Positions 48,272 through 57,652 of a stretch of DNA of 64,000 nt are shown piece after piece. The stretch is from Pseudomonas cuatrocienegasensis. Lineage in GTDB: Bacteria; Pseudomonadota; Gammaproteobacteria; Pseudomonadales; Pseudomonadaceae. The notes under the pieces were generated by a model, which was given only the letters and a program-made list of their open reading frames with translations, searched no databases and was not told where the DNA came from. The position numbers and the translations under genes are program-made. How positions within the stretch are numbered: position 1 is the first letter of the stretch; each line of letters begins with the position of its first letter. The stretch is from positions 62,001 to 126,000 of the forward strand of contig NZ_FOFP01000010.1 of assembly GCF_900110925.1 (NCBI RefSeq), read 5' to 3'.

Positions 48272-50593
48272 TCAGCGCGGAACGGCTGGTTTCTTGGTGG
48301 GCTTCTTGCCCTTTCCTTTCGCCGCATCGGCGCGCTCTTTGGCTGCCTGCTGGTTACGCACTTGCGCAGCCGCTTTGGCCTTCTCGCGCTTGTCCCAGGG
48401 GTTGCCACCGGCCGCACCGGTATCACGCGGCGGCAGGCCGGTGTGCTGGGTGAGCATCGGTTTGCTCTTGCTGGTGTCTTTGGCGACCTTGTGGCTGCCG
48501 GCAGGCGTCGAGTTCTTGCGACGTGCGCTCTGGTAGCTGTCGGTGGCCGGCTGATGCAGCGGGATCAGCTGGTTCTTGCCCGGCCCGATCAGGTCGGCGC
48601 GGCCCATGCGGGTCAGCGCTTCGCGCAGCATCGGCCAGCCTTTCGGGTCGTGATAGCGCAGAAAGGCCTTGTGCAGGCGGCGCTGCTCTTCGCTCTTGAC
48701 GATGGTCACGCCGTCGCTCTTATAGCTGACCTTGCGCAGCGGGTTCTTGCCCGAGTGGTACATGGCCGTGGCGGTGGCCATTGGCGATGGGTAGAAGGCC
48801 TGTACCTGATCGGCGCGAAAGCCGTTGCCCTTGAGCCACAGGGCCAGGTTCATCATGTCTTCATCGGTGGTGCCCGGATGCGCCGCGATAAAGTACGGGA
48901 TCAGGTACTGCTCTTTGCCCGCCTCTTTCGAGTACTTCTCGAACATGCGCTTGAACTTGTCATAGCTACCAATGCCCGGCTTCATCATCTGATTCAGCGG
49001 GCCTTCCTCGGTATGCTCCGGGGCGATTTTCAGGTAGCCACCAACGTGGTGGGTGACCAGCTCCTTCACATACTCCGGCGACTCGACGGCCAGGTCGTAA
49101 CGCAGGCCCGAGGCAATCAGGATCTTCTTCACCCCCGGCAGCGCGCGGGCGCTGCGGTACAGCTGAATCAGGCTGGAGTGATCGGTATTCAGGTTCGGGC
49201 AGATGCCGGGGAACACGCAGGACGGCTTGCGGCATGCGGATTCGATTTCCGGGCTCTTGCAAGCGATGCGGTACATGTTTGCGGTCGGCCCGCCGAGGTC
49301 GGAAATCACCCCGGTAAAGCCTGGCACCTTGTCGCGGATTTCTTCGATCTCGCGGATGATCGACTCTTCCGAACGGTTCTGGATGATCCGCCCTTCGTGC
49401 TCGGTGATTGAGCAGAAGGTACAGCCACCGAAGCAGCCGCGCATGATATTCACCGAGAAGCGAATCATGTCGTAGGCCGGAATCTTTTCCTTGCCATACG
49501 TCGGGTGCGGCACACGCTGATAGGGCATGCCGAACACGTAGTCCATCTCTTCGGTGGTCATGGGAATGGGTGGCGGGTTGAACCACACGTCCACCTCACC
49601 ATGCTTCTGCACCAGGGCGCGGGCGTTACCCGGGTTGGTTTCCAGGTGCAGCACGCGGTTGGCGTGGGCGTACAGCACCGGGTCGTTACGCACCTTTTCC
49701 ATGGACGGCAGGCGGATCACCGTCTTGTCCCGGGTCATCCGTGGGCTGGCGAGCAGTTGCACCACCTTGGGCTCGTTCGGGTCTTCCAGCGGCGCCTTGT
49801 TCTGCTCGATGGCGCAGGCTTCGGTGTCCTGGGTGTTCACGTACGGGTTGATGATCTTGTCGACCTTGCCCGGCCGGTCGATACGGGTAGAGTCCACCTC
49901 ATACCAGCCCTGGGGCGTATCACGGCGAATAAACGCGGTGCCACGCACGTCGGTGATGTCTTCGATCTTGTGGCCGTAGGACAGCCGCTGCGCCACTTCG
50001 ACGATGGCCCGCTCGGCGTTGCCGTACAGCAGGATGTCGGCGCTGGCATCGATCAGGATCGAGTTACGCACGCGGTCCTGCCAGTAGTCGTAATGGGCGA
50101 TGCGCCGTAGCGAGGCTTCGATACCGCCGAGCACGATCGGTACATGCTTGTAGGCTTCCTTGCAGCGCTGGCTGTACACCAGGCTGGCGCGGTCCGGACG
50201 TTTGCCGGCCAGGCCACCGGGGGTGTAGGCGTCGTCGGAGCGGATTTTCTTGTCGGCGGTGTAGCGGTTGATCATCGAGTCCATGTTGCCGGCCGCGACG
50301 CCGAAAAACAGGTTGGGCTCGCCGAGCTTCATAAAGTCGTCTTTCGACTGCCAGTTCGGCTGGGCGATGATGCCCACGCGAAAACCTTGCGACTCCAGCA
50401 GCCGGCCGATAATCGCCATACCGAACGACGGGTGATCCACATAGGCATCACCGGTGACGATGATGATGTCGCAACTGTCCCAGCCAAGCTGATCCATTTC
50501 TTCCCGGCTCATCGGCAGGAAAGGTGCAGGTCCGAAACACTCGGCCCAGTACTTTGGATAATCGAATAACGGCTTGGCGGCTTGCATGGACAT
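48272..50593 (-). CDS. ygiQ: YgiQ family radical SAM protein
   Basis: Large protein of 773 aa with an N-terminal UPF0313 domain and a radical SAM domain; the 4Fe-4S cysteines are C387, C391 and C394 (GCFGGCTFC). The tail (about 650-773) is Lys/Ala-rich and basic ([15 protein letters not shown]). The substrate and reaction are unknown. The start [16 protein letters not shown] is the family N-terminus; an in-frame upstream start is not supported. Syntenic with PA4928 of P. aeruginosa, next to the GGDEF gene. Confidence 0.93.
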   Translation of the reverse strand: MSMQAAKPLFDYPKYWAECFGPAPFLPMSREEMDQLGWDSCDIIIVTGDAYVDHPSFGMAIIGRLLESQGFRVGIIAQPNWQSKDDFMKLGEPNLFFGVAAGNMDSMINRYTADKKIRSDDAYTPGGLAGKRPDRASLVYSQRCKEAYKHVPIVLGGIEASLRRIAHYDYWQDRVRNSILIDASADILLYGNAERAIVEVAQRLSYGHKIEDITDVRGTAFIRRDTPQGWYEVDSTRIDRPGKVDKIINPYVNTQDTEACAIEQNKAPLEDPNEPKVVQLLASPRMTRDKTVIRLPSMEKVRNDPVLYAHANRVLHLETNPGNARALVQKHGEVDVWFNPPPIPMTTEEMDYVFGMPYQRVPHPTYGKEKIPAYDMIRFSVNIMRGCFGGCTFCSITEHEGRIIQNRSEESIIREIEEIRDKVPGFTGVISDLGGPTANMYRIACKSPEIESACRKPSCVFPGICPNLNTDHSSLIQLYRSARALPGVKKILIASGLRYDLAVESPEYVKELVTHHVGGYLKIAPEHTEEGPLNQMMKPGIGSYDKFKRMFEKYSKEAGKEQYLIPYFIAAHPGTTDEDMMNLALWLKGNGFRADQVQAFYPSPMATATAMYHSGKNPLRKVSYKSDGVTIVKSEEQRRLHKAFLRYHDPKGWPMLREALTRMGRADLIGPGKNQLIPLHQPATDSYQSARRKNSTPAGSHKVAKDTSKSKPMLTQHTGLPPRDTGAAGGNPWDKREKAKAAAQVRNQQAAKERADAAKGKGKKPTKKPAVPR

Positions 50594-50774
50594 GACCGGG
50601 ATCTGCAGGATTTAACGGCCGCGAAATATAGCACAAAAAATAACCAAATCCGACCTCTATGCTCGGTTGTTTAGCGGCCCCATATGCTCACGAAAGGCAG
50701 GCATGCGGCGCGCCAATGGCTATACTCGGGCGATTAACTGGGCCGGCCAAGAAGCCAGGTACAAGGAGTTCGGG

Positions 50775-52673
50775 GTGCAGTCGTTCCTCTGGTCAATCGT
50801 ATTGTTCGCATTCCTTGCAAGCCCTGCCAGTGCGGCGCCCTATGCTATCGACAGTGCGAGCAGCGGCGCGGCGCTCAACGACTCCATCGAACTGCTTGAA
50901 GATGTCGGCGGTCGCCTGAGCATAGACGACATGGCCGACCCGGCCGTGCAACAGCGCTTCGCCCCTGCCAATGGCCGCGCCACCGTTGGCCAGAGCCGCA
51001 ACCCCTGGTGGATCAAACTGACCCTGCAGCGCACGGCTGAGGCGCCATCGCAGTGGTGGCTGGCCGTCAACGCGGTGACCCAGCTCGACCTGCGCCTGTA
51101 CCTGCCAACACCGACAGGCACCTGGCAGGAGCGCCGCTCGGGTGAGCGCGTTGACTATCGCTCCGGGCGCGACCACGACAGCCGTCACATGCTGTTTCGC
51201 CTGCCACCTCTGGAGCAGGAGCCGCTGACCCTCTACCTGCGCAGCTATGACCCCGCTGGCAATTCCTTTCCGCTGCGGCTCTGGCAACTGCAGCACCTGT
51301 CGGATAAGGCCGCAGTCGAGAACCTCGCCCTGGGGATGGTCTACGGCGTGATTGCCGCTCTGCTGCTGTACAACCTGTTCATTTTCTTCAGCCTGCGCGA
51401 CTCGGCCTACTTCTGGTACGTGCTGACCACCGGCGGCGCACTGCTGATGATCCTCAGCATGAGCGGCCATGGCTTTCAGTACCTGTGGCCCAACTCCCCG
51501 GTGCCGTTCTGGCTGGACCGCGTCACCCTGCCTTCGCTATGGGGCTTTTGTGCCTGCCGCTTTACTCAGGTGCTGCTGCAGACCCGCAGCCAGGTGCGCT
51601 GGGCTCATCACCTGCTGAGCTTCGCCTGCGCCTGCTATGTCCTGGCCATCGGCCTGGAAGCCTTCGGCCAGCGTAATCTCGCCGCCTGGATCATCGCCCT
51701 GCTGTCGCTGACCAGCATCCCCGCAGCACTGGGCTCCGCCCTGATTCGCTGGCGCCAGGGCTATTTTCCCGCGCTGCTCTACCTGTGCGGCTACGGCCTG
51801 ATCCTGGGCAGCATCAGCCTCGCGCTGATGCGCGCCACCGGTCTGGTTCAGCCGGCGACCTGGAACGCCTACGTATTTCCCATCGCCGTGGCGGCCGAGT
51901 CGATTCTCTTCTCGTTCGCCCTGGCCAACCGCATCCAGACCCTGAAACAGGAAAAGGCCAACGCCCTGCAGCAGGCAGACCGCGAAAAAACTGCACGCCT
52001 GACCCAGCTGCAGGCCAATGCTGACGAGTTTCAGGATGCCGTGGCTCAGCGCACGGCCGAACTGGCGGCCACCAACGAACGCCTTAGCCAGCGCGAGTGC
52101 GAGCTGCAGCATGCTGCCTTCCATGATCCGCTGACCGAACTGCCGAACCGGCGCTACCTGATCGAGCGTTGCGAAGCCGCCCTGGCCCATGCCGAACGCC
52201 AGGCAGAGCCCGTAGCCCTGCTGTTGATCGACCTTGATCACTTCAAACCGATCAACGACAAGTATGGCCATGATGCCGGCGACCTGATGCTCCAGGTAAT
52301 CGCCAAACGCCTGCGCGAACATGTGCGTGCGGGGGATCTGGTGGCACGCCTGGGGGGGGATGAGTTTGCCGTACTGGTCTGCGGCCATGACGCCGAAGAC
52401 CACACACGAGAAATCGCTACTCGCCTGCTGCATGAGCTGGCGCAACCGGTTCTTTACGGTGCCGAGCGTCTGGTGGTGACCATCAGCATTGGCGCCGCCC
52501 TCTACCCACGCCACGCCAGCCATTTTGCCGGGCTCTACAAATTGGCCGACGACGCGCTCTACAGCGTCAAAGGCCGCGGCCGTTCGGGCTGGGCCCTGCA
52601 AGGCGAAGACGGCGGCCTGAGTGCGCTCGAGCGCCTGCAGCTGGACGTCATCAAGGTTACCAGCGGGCTCTAG
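50775..52673 (+). CDS. 7TM-sensor diguanylate cyclase
   Basis: Membrane c-di-GMP synthase of 632 aa: signal peptide (MQSFLWSIVLFAFLASPASA), periplasmic 7TMR-DISMED2 domain (about 25-150), seven helices (about 170-370), a coiled coil (about 375-455) and a GGDEF domain with GGDEF at 527-531 and the inhibitory RxxD (RAGD) five residues before. GTG at 50775 is chosen because AAGGAG precedes it and a signal peptide follows; upstream in-frame ATG codons give no such start. Its sensor type is the same as in RetS. Its stop TAG shares the CTAG with the stop of the convergent alr homologue. Confidence 0.9.
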   Translation: MQSFLWSIVLFAFLASPASAAPYAIDSASSGAALNDSIELLEDVGGRLSIDDMADPAVQQRFAPANGRATVGQSRNPWWIKLTLQRTAEAPSQWWLAVNAVTQLDLRLYLPTPTGTWQERRSGERVDYRSGRDHDSRHMLFRLPPLEQEPLTLYLRSYDPAGNSFPLRLWQLQHLSDKAAVENLALGMVYGVIAALLLYNLFIFFSLRDSAYFWYVLTTGGALLMILSMSGHGFQYLWPNSPVPFWLDRVTLPSLWGFCACRFTQVLLQTRSQVRWAHHLLSFACACYVLAIGLEAFGQRNLAAWIIALLSLTSIPAALGSALIRWRQGYFPALLYLCGYGLILGSISLALMRATGLVQPATWNAYVFPIAVAAESILFSFALANRIQTLKQEKANALQQADREKTARLTQLQANADEFQDAVAQRTAELAATNERLSQRECELQHAAFHDPLTELPNRRYLIERCEAALAHAERQAEPVALLLIDLDHFKPINDKYGHDAGDLMLQVIAKRLREHVRAGDLVARLGGDEFAVLVCGHDAEDHTREIATRLLHELAQPVLYGAERLVVTISIGAALYPRHASHFAGLYKLADDALYSVKGRGRSGWALQGEDGGLSALERLQLDVIKVTSGL

Positions 52674-53746
52674 GCCAGATAGCGGCGTGCCACACGCGCA
52701 GTCAACTGACTGAGTAAGGCCCGCGGATCGCTACCGACAGCACGTGCCACCTCTTCGACGGGTAACTGCGGCCCCCACAGCTGCACGGTGTCGCCAATCT
52801 GCACGTCAGGCAGTTGGGTCACGTCCAGACTGAGTACATCCATGCCGACACGCCCGACCAGCGACACGCGCTGCCCGCGTAGCCACGCCGGCGTACCAGA
52901 CGCGGCCTGGGCCGGGTAACCGTCACCATAGCCGCAGCTCACAGTGGCGATGCGCGAAGGCCGGGGCGCTGTCCAAGCCCCATCAGGACCTAAAGACTCG
53001 CCACAGGCCACTTCGCGGCAGGCAATAATCTGCGCTTGCAACTGCATGGCCGGACGTAGGCCCAGCTCCGCCGCCGATAGATCGGCAAACGGGCTGGCCC
53101 CATAGAGCATCAGACCCGGCCGTAGCCAGTCCAGGTGCGCGGCCGGCAACAGCAGCGTGGCAGCCGAGTCCGCCAGCGTGCGCGCCGCGAATGGCAAGTC
53201 GAGCAGTTCGGCAAATGCCTCGACTTGCGCCTCGGTCAGCGGATGGTTGCGCAGACCGGCGCAGCTCAGCTCGCTGAGCAGGTTGAGCGAGGCGACAGCC
53301 GGCGAGCCCTGTAGGCGCGCATACCAGTCGCGCAGCGCTGCCGCACTGAAGCCCAACTGGTGCACCCCACTGTCCAGGGCCAGCCAGATATCCAACGGCC
53401 TTGCCAACTCGGTCTCAAGCAGTTGCTCGGCTTGCCACTCGGCATGCAGCACCACATCAAGGCGCAGCTGCACGGCGAGACGGTATTCCTGCGCGGTAAA
53501 GCAGCCGCCCTGCAACAGAATCCGCGCCCCGGCATGCAGCGCGCGGACCTGCGCCGCCTCGTCGAGGCTGGCCACGGCAAAGCCGTCGGCCTGGTCATGC
53601 AGCCCGGTCACCACCTCGGCCAAACCATGGCCATAGGCATTGGCCGCAACCACGGCGAATACCCCACGGCCCGGCGCACAGCGCTGAACCAGGGCATGGT
53701 TGTGACGGATCGCGGCCAGATCGAGAGTGGCAAGCAGTGGACGCAT
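52670..53746 (-). CDS. alr: Alanine racemase homologue with degenerate active site
   Basis: Fold-type III PLP protein of 358 aa, with normal length and intact frame, at the P. aeruginosa alr locus (downstream of dnaB). The family core is recognisable: AVVxANAYGHG, LRPGLMLYGASPF, CGYGDGYP, GRVGMD. Key positions are changed, however, using Geobacillus Alr numbering: PLP lysine K39 is A34, carbamylated K129 is A123, R136 is Q130, H166 is E159, and Y354 is R342. The second catalytic residue Y265 (Y273), S204 (S194) and R219 (R209) remain. It cannot form the usual internal aldimine, so racemase activity is unlikely; it may bind PLP non-covalently or have another role. A strong terminator lies 20 bases upstream of the start. 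Confidence 0.85.
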   Translation of the reverse strand: MRPLLATLDLAAIRHNHALVQRCAPGRGVFAVVAANAYGHGLAEVVTGLHDQADGFAVASLDEAAQVRALHAGARILLQGGCFTAQEYRLAVQLRLDVVLHAEWQAEQLLETELARPLDIWLALDSGVHQLGFSAAALRDWYARLQGSPAVASLNLLSELSCAGLRNHPLTEAQVEAFAELLDLPFAARTLADSAATLLLPAAHLDWLRPGLMLYGASPFADLSAAELGLRPAMQLQAQIIACREVACGESLGPDGAWTAPRPSRIATVSCGYGDGYPAQAASGTPAWLRGQRVSLVGRVGMDVLSLDVTQLPDVQIGDTVQLWGPQLPVEEVARAVGSDPRALLSQLTARVARRYLA

Positions 53747-53766
53747 GCAGGTGGCTCCGGAAACGC

Positions 53767-53806
53767 AAAACGGGCGATCAGTGTACTCACACTGATCGCC
53801 CGTTTT
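53767..53806. terminator. Strong terminator between dnaB and the alr homologue
   Basis: Eighteen-base perfect stem AAAACGGGCGATCAGTGT, loop ACTC, ACACTGATCGCCCGTTTT, with T-tracts on both sides. It should end leftward dnaB transcription before the alr homologue. Confidence 0.92.
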
Positions 53807-53830
53807 TATTGATCTGGGCAGGGTTGCGGG

Positions 53831-55225
53831 TCAGTCCTCGTCGAACTGGTAACTGCCCGGCGCGAGGTTCTCGAAGCGCGAATACTTGCCGAGGAATGCC
53901 AGGCGTGTGGTACCGATCGGGCCGTTACGCTGCTTACCGATAATGATCTCGGCCACACCCTTGTACTCGGTCTCCGGGTGATACACCTCGTCGCGGTAGA
54001 CGAACATGATGATGTCGGCGTCCTGCTCGATCGCCCCTGACTCACGCAAGTCGGAGTTGATCGGGCGCTTGTTCGGGCGCTGCTCGAGGCCACGGTTGAG
54101 CTGTGACAGGGCGATCACCGGGCAGTTGAATTCCTTGGCCAGGGCCTTGAGCGAGCGCGAGATTTCGGAAATCTCGTTGACCCGGCTGTCGCCACTGGAG
54201 CCGGGAATCTGCATCAGTTGTAGGTAGTCGACCATGATCAGGCCGATCTCGCCATGCTCACGGGCCAGGCGGCGCGTGCGCGCACGCATCTCCGAGGGCG
54301 AGATACCAGCGGTGTCATCGATAAACAGCTTGCGGTCGTTGAGCAGGTTGACCGCGCTGGTCAGGCGTGGCCAATCGTCGTCGTCCAGGCGACCGGCGCG
54401 CACCTTGGTCTGGTCGATGCGCCCGAGCGAGGCGAGCATACGCATGACGATGGAGTCCGATGGCATCTCCAGGGAGTACACCATCACCACCTTGTCGCTG
54501 CGCATCAGCGCGTTTTCCACCAGGTTCATGGCGAAGGTGGTCTTACCCATCGAGGGTCGCCCGGCAACGATGATCAGGTCGGCCGGCTGCAGGCCGCTGG
54601 TCTGCGCGTCCAGGTCGGTAAAGCCGGTGGACAGACCGGTGATCGCATCGCCCGAATTGAACAGGGTGTCGATGCGGTCGATAGCCTTGACCAGGATGTC
54701 GTTGATGCTTATCGGGCCACCGGTCTTGGGCCGCGCCTCGGCGATCTGGAAGATCAACCGCTCGGCCTCGTCGAGGATTTCCTCGCCGGTACGCCCTTGC
54801 GGGGCGTAGGCACTGTCGGCGATCTCGTTGCTGATGCCGATCAGTTGGCGCAGGGTGGCCCGCTCGCGGATGATCTGCGCATAGGCCTTGATGTTGGCCA
54901 CCGAGGGAATGTTCTTCGCCAGTTCGCCGAGATAGGCCAGGCCACCGACCTGCGACAGCTGCCCTTCCTTGTCCAGTTGCTCGGACAGGGTCACCACGTC
55001 GAACGGGTGGTTACGCTCGGCCAATTTGAAGATGGCGCGAAAGATCAGACGGTGGTCATGCCGATAGAAATCGCCATCGGACACCGCATCAAGCACGCGT
55101 TCCCAGGCGTTGTTGTCCAGCATCAAACCACCCAGCACCGCCTGCTCGGCTTCGATCGAGTGCGGCGGCACTTTCAGCGCGGAGGTTTGCAGGTCGTACT
55201 GTTCGGGCAGACTGATGTCGTTCAT
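53831..55225 (-). CDS. dnaB: Replicative DNA helicase DnaB
   Basis: Hexameric 5'-3' helicase of the replication fork, 464 aa. N-terminal domain (PPHSIEAEQAVLGGLMLDNNAW), RecA-like motor with Walker A GRPSMGKTT, Walker B LIMVDYLQLM, and the arginine-finger region near IALSQLNRGLEQRPNKRP are all intact. ATG at 55225 gives the pseudomonad N-terminus MNDISLPEQYDLQT. No intein. It is separated by terminators from rplI upstream and the alr homologue downstream. Confidence 0.97.
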   Translation of the reverse strand: MNDISLPEQYDLQTSALKVPPHSIEAEQAVLGGLMLDNNAWERVLDAVSDGDFYRHDHRLIFRAIFKLAERNHPFDVVTLSEQLDKEGQLSQVGGLAYLGELAKNIPSVANIKAYAQIIRERATLRQLIGISNEIADSAYAPQGRTGEEILDEAERLIFQIAEARPKTGGPISINDILVKAIDRIDTLFNSGDAITGLSTGFTDLDAQTSGLQPADLIIVAGRPSMGKTTFAMNLVENALMRSDKVVMVYSLEMPSDSIVMRMLASLGRIDQTKVRAGRLDDDDWPRLTSAVNLLNDRKLFIDDTAGISPSEMRARTRRLAREHGEIGLIMVDYLQLMQIPGSSGDSRVNEISEISRSLKALAKEFNCPVIALSQLNRGLEQRPNKRPINSDLRESGAIEQDADIIMFVYRDEVYHPETEYKGVAEIIIGKQRNGPIGTTRLAFLGKYSRFENLAPGSYQFDED

Positions 55226-55250
55226 AGGCTCTGGCAGGCGTTGGTGATTC

Positions 55251-55293
55251 AAAAAAACAAAAGGCACGACATCGCTTGCGCAATGTCGTGCCT
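55251..55293 (-). terminator. Terminator of the rpsF-rpsR-rplI operon
   Basis: On the minus strand, AGGCACGACAT, loop TGCGCAAGCG, ATGTCGTGCCT followed by TTTTGTTTTTTT. Lies between rplI and dnaB. Confidence 0.92.
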
Positions 55294-55343
55294 GATTGTC
55301 AGCAGGCTGGCACCGGAGTGCAAGCCCGCTAGTCGAGTGGCGA

Positions 55344-55790
55344 TCAGGCCGCTACGACTACAACCCGTACGGTTGCTTCAACGTCGCTGTGCAGGTGCAC
55401 GGCCACATCGTATTCGCCGATTTGACGAATGGTGCCGTTCGGCAGACGCACTTCAGCTTTGGCCACTTCAACGCCGGAGGCGGTCAGGGCTTCAGCGATG
55501 TCGTGGGTGCCGATGGAGCCGAACAGTTTGCCCTCATCGCCCGCGGTAGCGGTGATGGTGACTTCCAGCTCAGCCAACTGGGCAGAACGAGATTCGGCGT
55601 AGGCCTTCTTCTCGGCAGCCAGTTTTTCCAGCTCAGCGCGACGGGCTTCGAAAGCCGCAACGTTAGCCGGGGTAGCGGCAGTGGCCTTGCCTTGCGGCAG
55701 CAGGAAGTTACGGCCGTAACCGGCCTTAACATTCACTTTATCGCCCAGGTTGCCCAGGTTGGCGATTTTTTCCAGCAGGATCAGTTCCAT
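55344..55790 (-). CDS. rplI: 50S ribosomal protein L9
   Basis: Ribosomal protein of 148 aa with the standard N-terminal [36 protein letters not shown], connecting helix and C-terminal domain. Last gene of the leftward rpsF operon, 21 bases after the DUF2232 gene. Confidence 0.98.
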   Translation of the reverse strand: MELILLEKIANLGNLGDKVNVKAGYGRNFLLPQGKATAATPANVAAFEARRAELEKLAAEKKAYAESRSAQLAELEVTITATAGDEGKLFGSIGTHDIAEALTASGVEVAKAEVRLPNGTIRQIGEYDVAVHLHSDVEATVRVVVVAA

Positions 55791-55811
55791 TTGGTAATAA
55801 CCTCTTAACTT

Positions 55812-56705
55812 TTAACCTTCACCGTCCGCGGAGCCTGAGCCGTTCTTGCGCTCGAAGCGTCCGCGAAAATCAAACAGGCTGTCGACAATGGCCAAAACCA
55901 CCAGTAACGGATACGTCAGCTGCATGAAAATCAGCAGCGTGATGTACAGCCCCACCAACCAGAACCTGGCCAGTCGCCCCTGCGCCACCATGCCGTGTAA
56001 CAGGGCAATGCCGGCGAACATCAGCGGCACACTGCACAACGGCGTCAACATGGCCATCTGCGCCCCAAGATTGGGGCCCACCAGCATGCCAACCACCAGC
56101 AGTATCGCCAGCCGGGGCGGCAGTCGCAGCGCGCGAAATTCGCGGCCAAAACCACCTGGGTTGTACAACAGCGCCTGCCAGTAACGCCCAAGCATCAGGC
56201 TCAGCAGGCTGACGATCTGCAACAAAGCTGCCAGCAATCCGGTCAGCACTGGCACGATCAGGCTCTCAAGGCGCGCTCGCTCGTCCACCGACATTTGTTG
56301 GTGAACCCCATCGAGCATCTGCGGAACCAGCTTACTCAGCTCGCCCGCCATGGCTTCGATGGGTGAGCGGAATACCGCACCCAAAACCAGACCGAATACC
56401 AGGCCCAGGGCCACGCTGCACAGCAGCACACGGGTCCAGGACATATTGGCGCGCAACAACAACGCCAACCCCAGCGCACCGAGCAACACCAACAGGGTGC
56501 GCGGTTCACCGAAATACCACCAGCCAATGGCCGGTAGCAGAGCCCAGACGAGGATGCCCAAGGCATCACTCACTCCGCGCCGCAGCAGCACCAGGCTCCC
56601 TGCGGCAGCACTCAACCAGAACAGCAGCGGCAATGCCGCAGAAACGACCACCACGAGGGTGGCCTGCATACGGCCGCGCATAATGAATTCAGCGATGGCA
56701 CGCAT
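55812..56705 (-). CDS. DUF2232-type integral membrane protein
   Basis: Protein of 297 aa with about eight helices; function unknown. The sequence contains RGVSDALGILVWALLPAIGWWYFGEPRTLL and a family-like LVPQMLDGVHQQMSVDERARLESLIVPVLTG loop. It is embedded between rpsR and rplI, as in P. aeruginosa (PA4933), so it is expressed with ribosomal proteins. The polar tail is Gly/Ser/Asp-rich. Confidence 0.85.
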   Translation of the reverse strand: MRAIAEFIMRGRMQATLVVVVSAALPLLFWLSAAAGSLVLLRRGVSDALGILVWALLPAIGWWYFGEPRTLLVLLGALGLALLLRANMSWTRVLLCSVALGLVFGLVLGAVFRSPIEAMAGELSKLVPQMLDGVHQQMSVDERARLESLIVPVLTGLLAALLQIVSLLSLMLGRYWQALLYNPGGFGREFRALRLPPRLAILLVVGMLVGPNLGAQMAMLTPLCSVPLMFAGIALLHGMVAQGRLARFWLVGLYITLLIFMQLTYPLLVVLAIVDSLFDFRGRFERKNGSGSADGEG

Positions 56706-56739
56706 GGGTTATCCCTTACTTCTTGTCGAACACCCGGTC

Positions 56740-56970
56740 TCAGCGGCCGTGGCTGTCGGTGTAGGGCAGCAGGGCCAGGAAGCGGGCGCGCTTGATAGCG
56801 GTAGCCAGCTGACGCTGATAACGAGCCTTGGTACCGGTGATACGGCTAGGAACGATCTTGCCGGTTTCCGAGATGTAGGCTTTCAGGGTGTTGAGATCTT
56901 TGAAATCGATCTCTTTCACTTCTTCTGCGGTGAAACGACAGAATTTACGACGACGGAAGAAACGTGCCAT
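56740..56970 (-). CDS. rpsR: 30S ribosomal protein S18
   Basis: Ribosomal protein of 76 aa, [25 protein letters not shown]...[17 protein letters not shown]; complete and typical. Binds the platform with S6, whose gene lies 28 bases upstream. Confidence 0.98.
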   Translation of the reverse strand: MARFFRRRKFCRFTAEEVKEIDFKDLNTLKAYISETGKIVPSRITGTKARYQRQLATAIKRARFLALLPYTDSHGR

Positions 56971-56998
56971 GGGATTGGCTCCTCAATAGATCCGTGGA

Positions 56999-57421
56999 TT
57001 ACTCGTCAGCGTTGTCGCTGTCGCTGTTGTCGCTGTCATCGCCATCGGCGGAGTCAGCGCTTTCAGGACGATCACGACGCTCACGACGCTCGCTACGATT
57101 TTCCTCAGCTTTCAGCATTTCGGACTGATCGGTAACAGCTTCGTCGCGACGGATGACCAAGTTACGGATCACAGCATCGTTGTAGCGGAAGTTGTCTTCC
57201 AGCTCGGCCAGGGCCTTGCCGGTGCACTCTACGTTGAGCATCACGTAGTGGGCTTTGTGGACGTTGTTGATGGCGTAAGCCAGCTGACGACGGCCCCAAT
57301 CTTCCAGGCGGTGAATCTTGCCGCCGTCTTCTTCGATCAGCTTGGTGTAACGCTCAACCATGCCGCCGACTTGCTCGCTCTGGTCCGGGTGAACCAGAAA
57401 GATGATTTCGTAATGACGCAT
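56999..57421 (-). CDS. rpsF: 30S ribosomal protein S6
   Basis: Ribosomal protein of 140 aa. The N-terminal 100 residues are the canonical S6 fold ([33 protein letters not shown]); the tail is an acidic/charged extension rich in Asp, Ser and Asn (about 105-140), substrate for RimK-type modification in related species. First gene of the rpsF-rpsR-DUF2232-rplI operon. AAGGAG lies 5-9 bases before the start. Confidence 0.98.
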   Translation of the reverse strand: MRHYEIIFLVHPDQSEQVGGMVERYTKLIEEDGGKIHRLEDWGRRQLAYAINNVHKAHYVMLNVECTGKALAELEDNFRYNDAVIRNLVIRRDEAVTDQSEMLKAEENRSERRERRDRPESADSADGDDSDNSDSDNADE

Positions 57422-57442
57422 AAATGCTCCTTACGGGTTGTA

Positions 57443-57466
57443 GCCTGCCGCCAAACGCGGTCAGGC
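57443..57466 (-). promoter_or_regulatory. Leader hairpin before rpsF, candidate S6:S18 autoregulatory site
   Basis: On the minus strand, GCCTG-a-CCGC, loop GTTTG, GCGG-CAGGC, about 22 bases before the rpsF start. CCG-containing leader hairpins bound by S6:S18 are known in many bacteria; this match is tentative. Confidence 0.35.
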
Positions 57467-57542
57467 AAGGAGTGAATTTCACTGGTGTGTCTTGCCAAAA
57501 CGTCTAGGCGCGCAAGCGCCTGCCGTGGCGGCAAGGGGCGCC

Positions 57543-57571
57543 ATTCTAGAGAAGCCCCCGCGCACAAGCAA
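57543..57571 (-). promoter_or_regulatory. Sigma-70 promoter of the rpsF operon
   Basis: Minus strand: -35 TTGCTT, 17-base spacer, -10 TAGAAT; predicted leader of about 115 bases. Confidence 0.7.
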
Positions 57572-57652
57572 GGTGAACTGGTGAAAAATTGAGCAGACTG
57601 CAAGCGAGCGTGGGGGCGCCACGCTAATGGCGGTCACGCTTTGCTTTTCCGC

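Noticed and set aside
52670..53746. alr homologue as a simple pseudogene
   Set aside because: No stop, frameshift or truncation; conserved structural motifs remain, so loss of catalysis without decay is the better reading.
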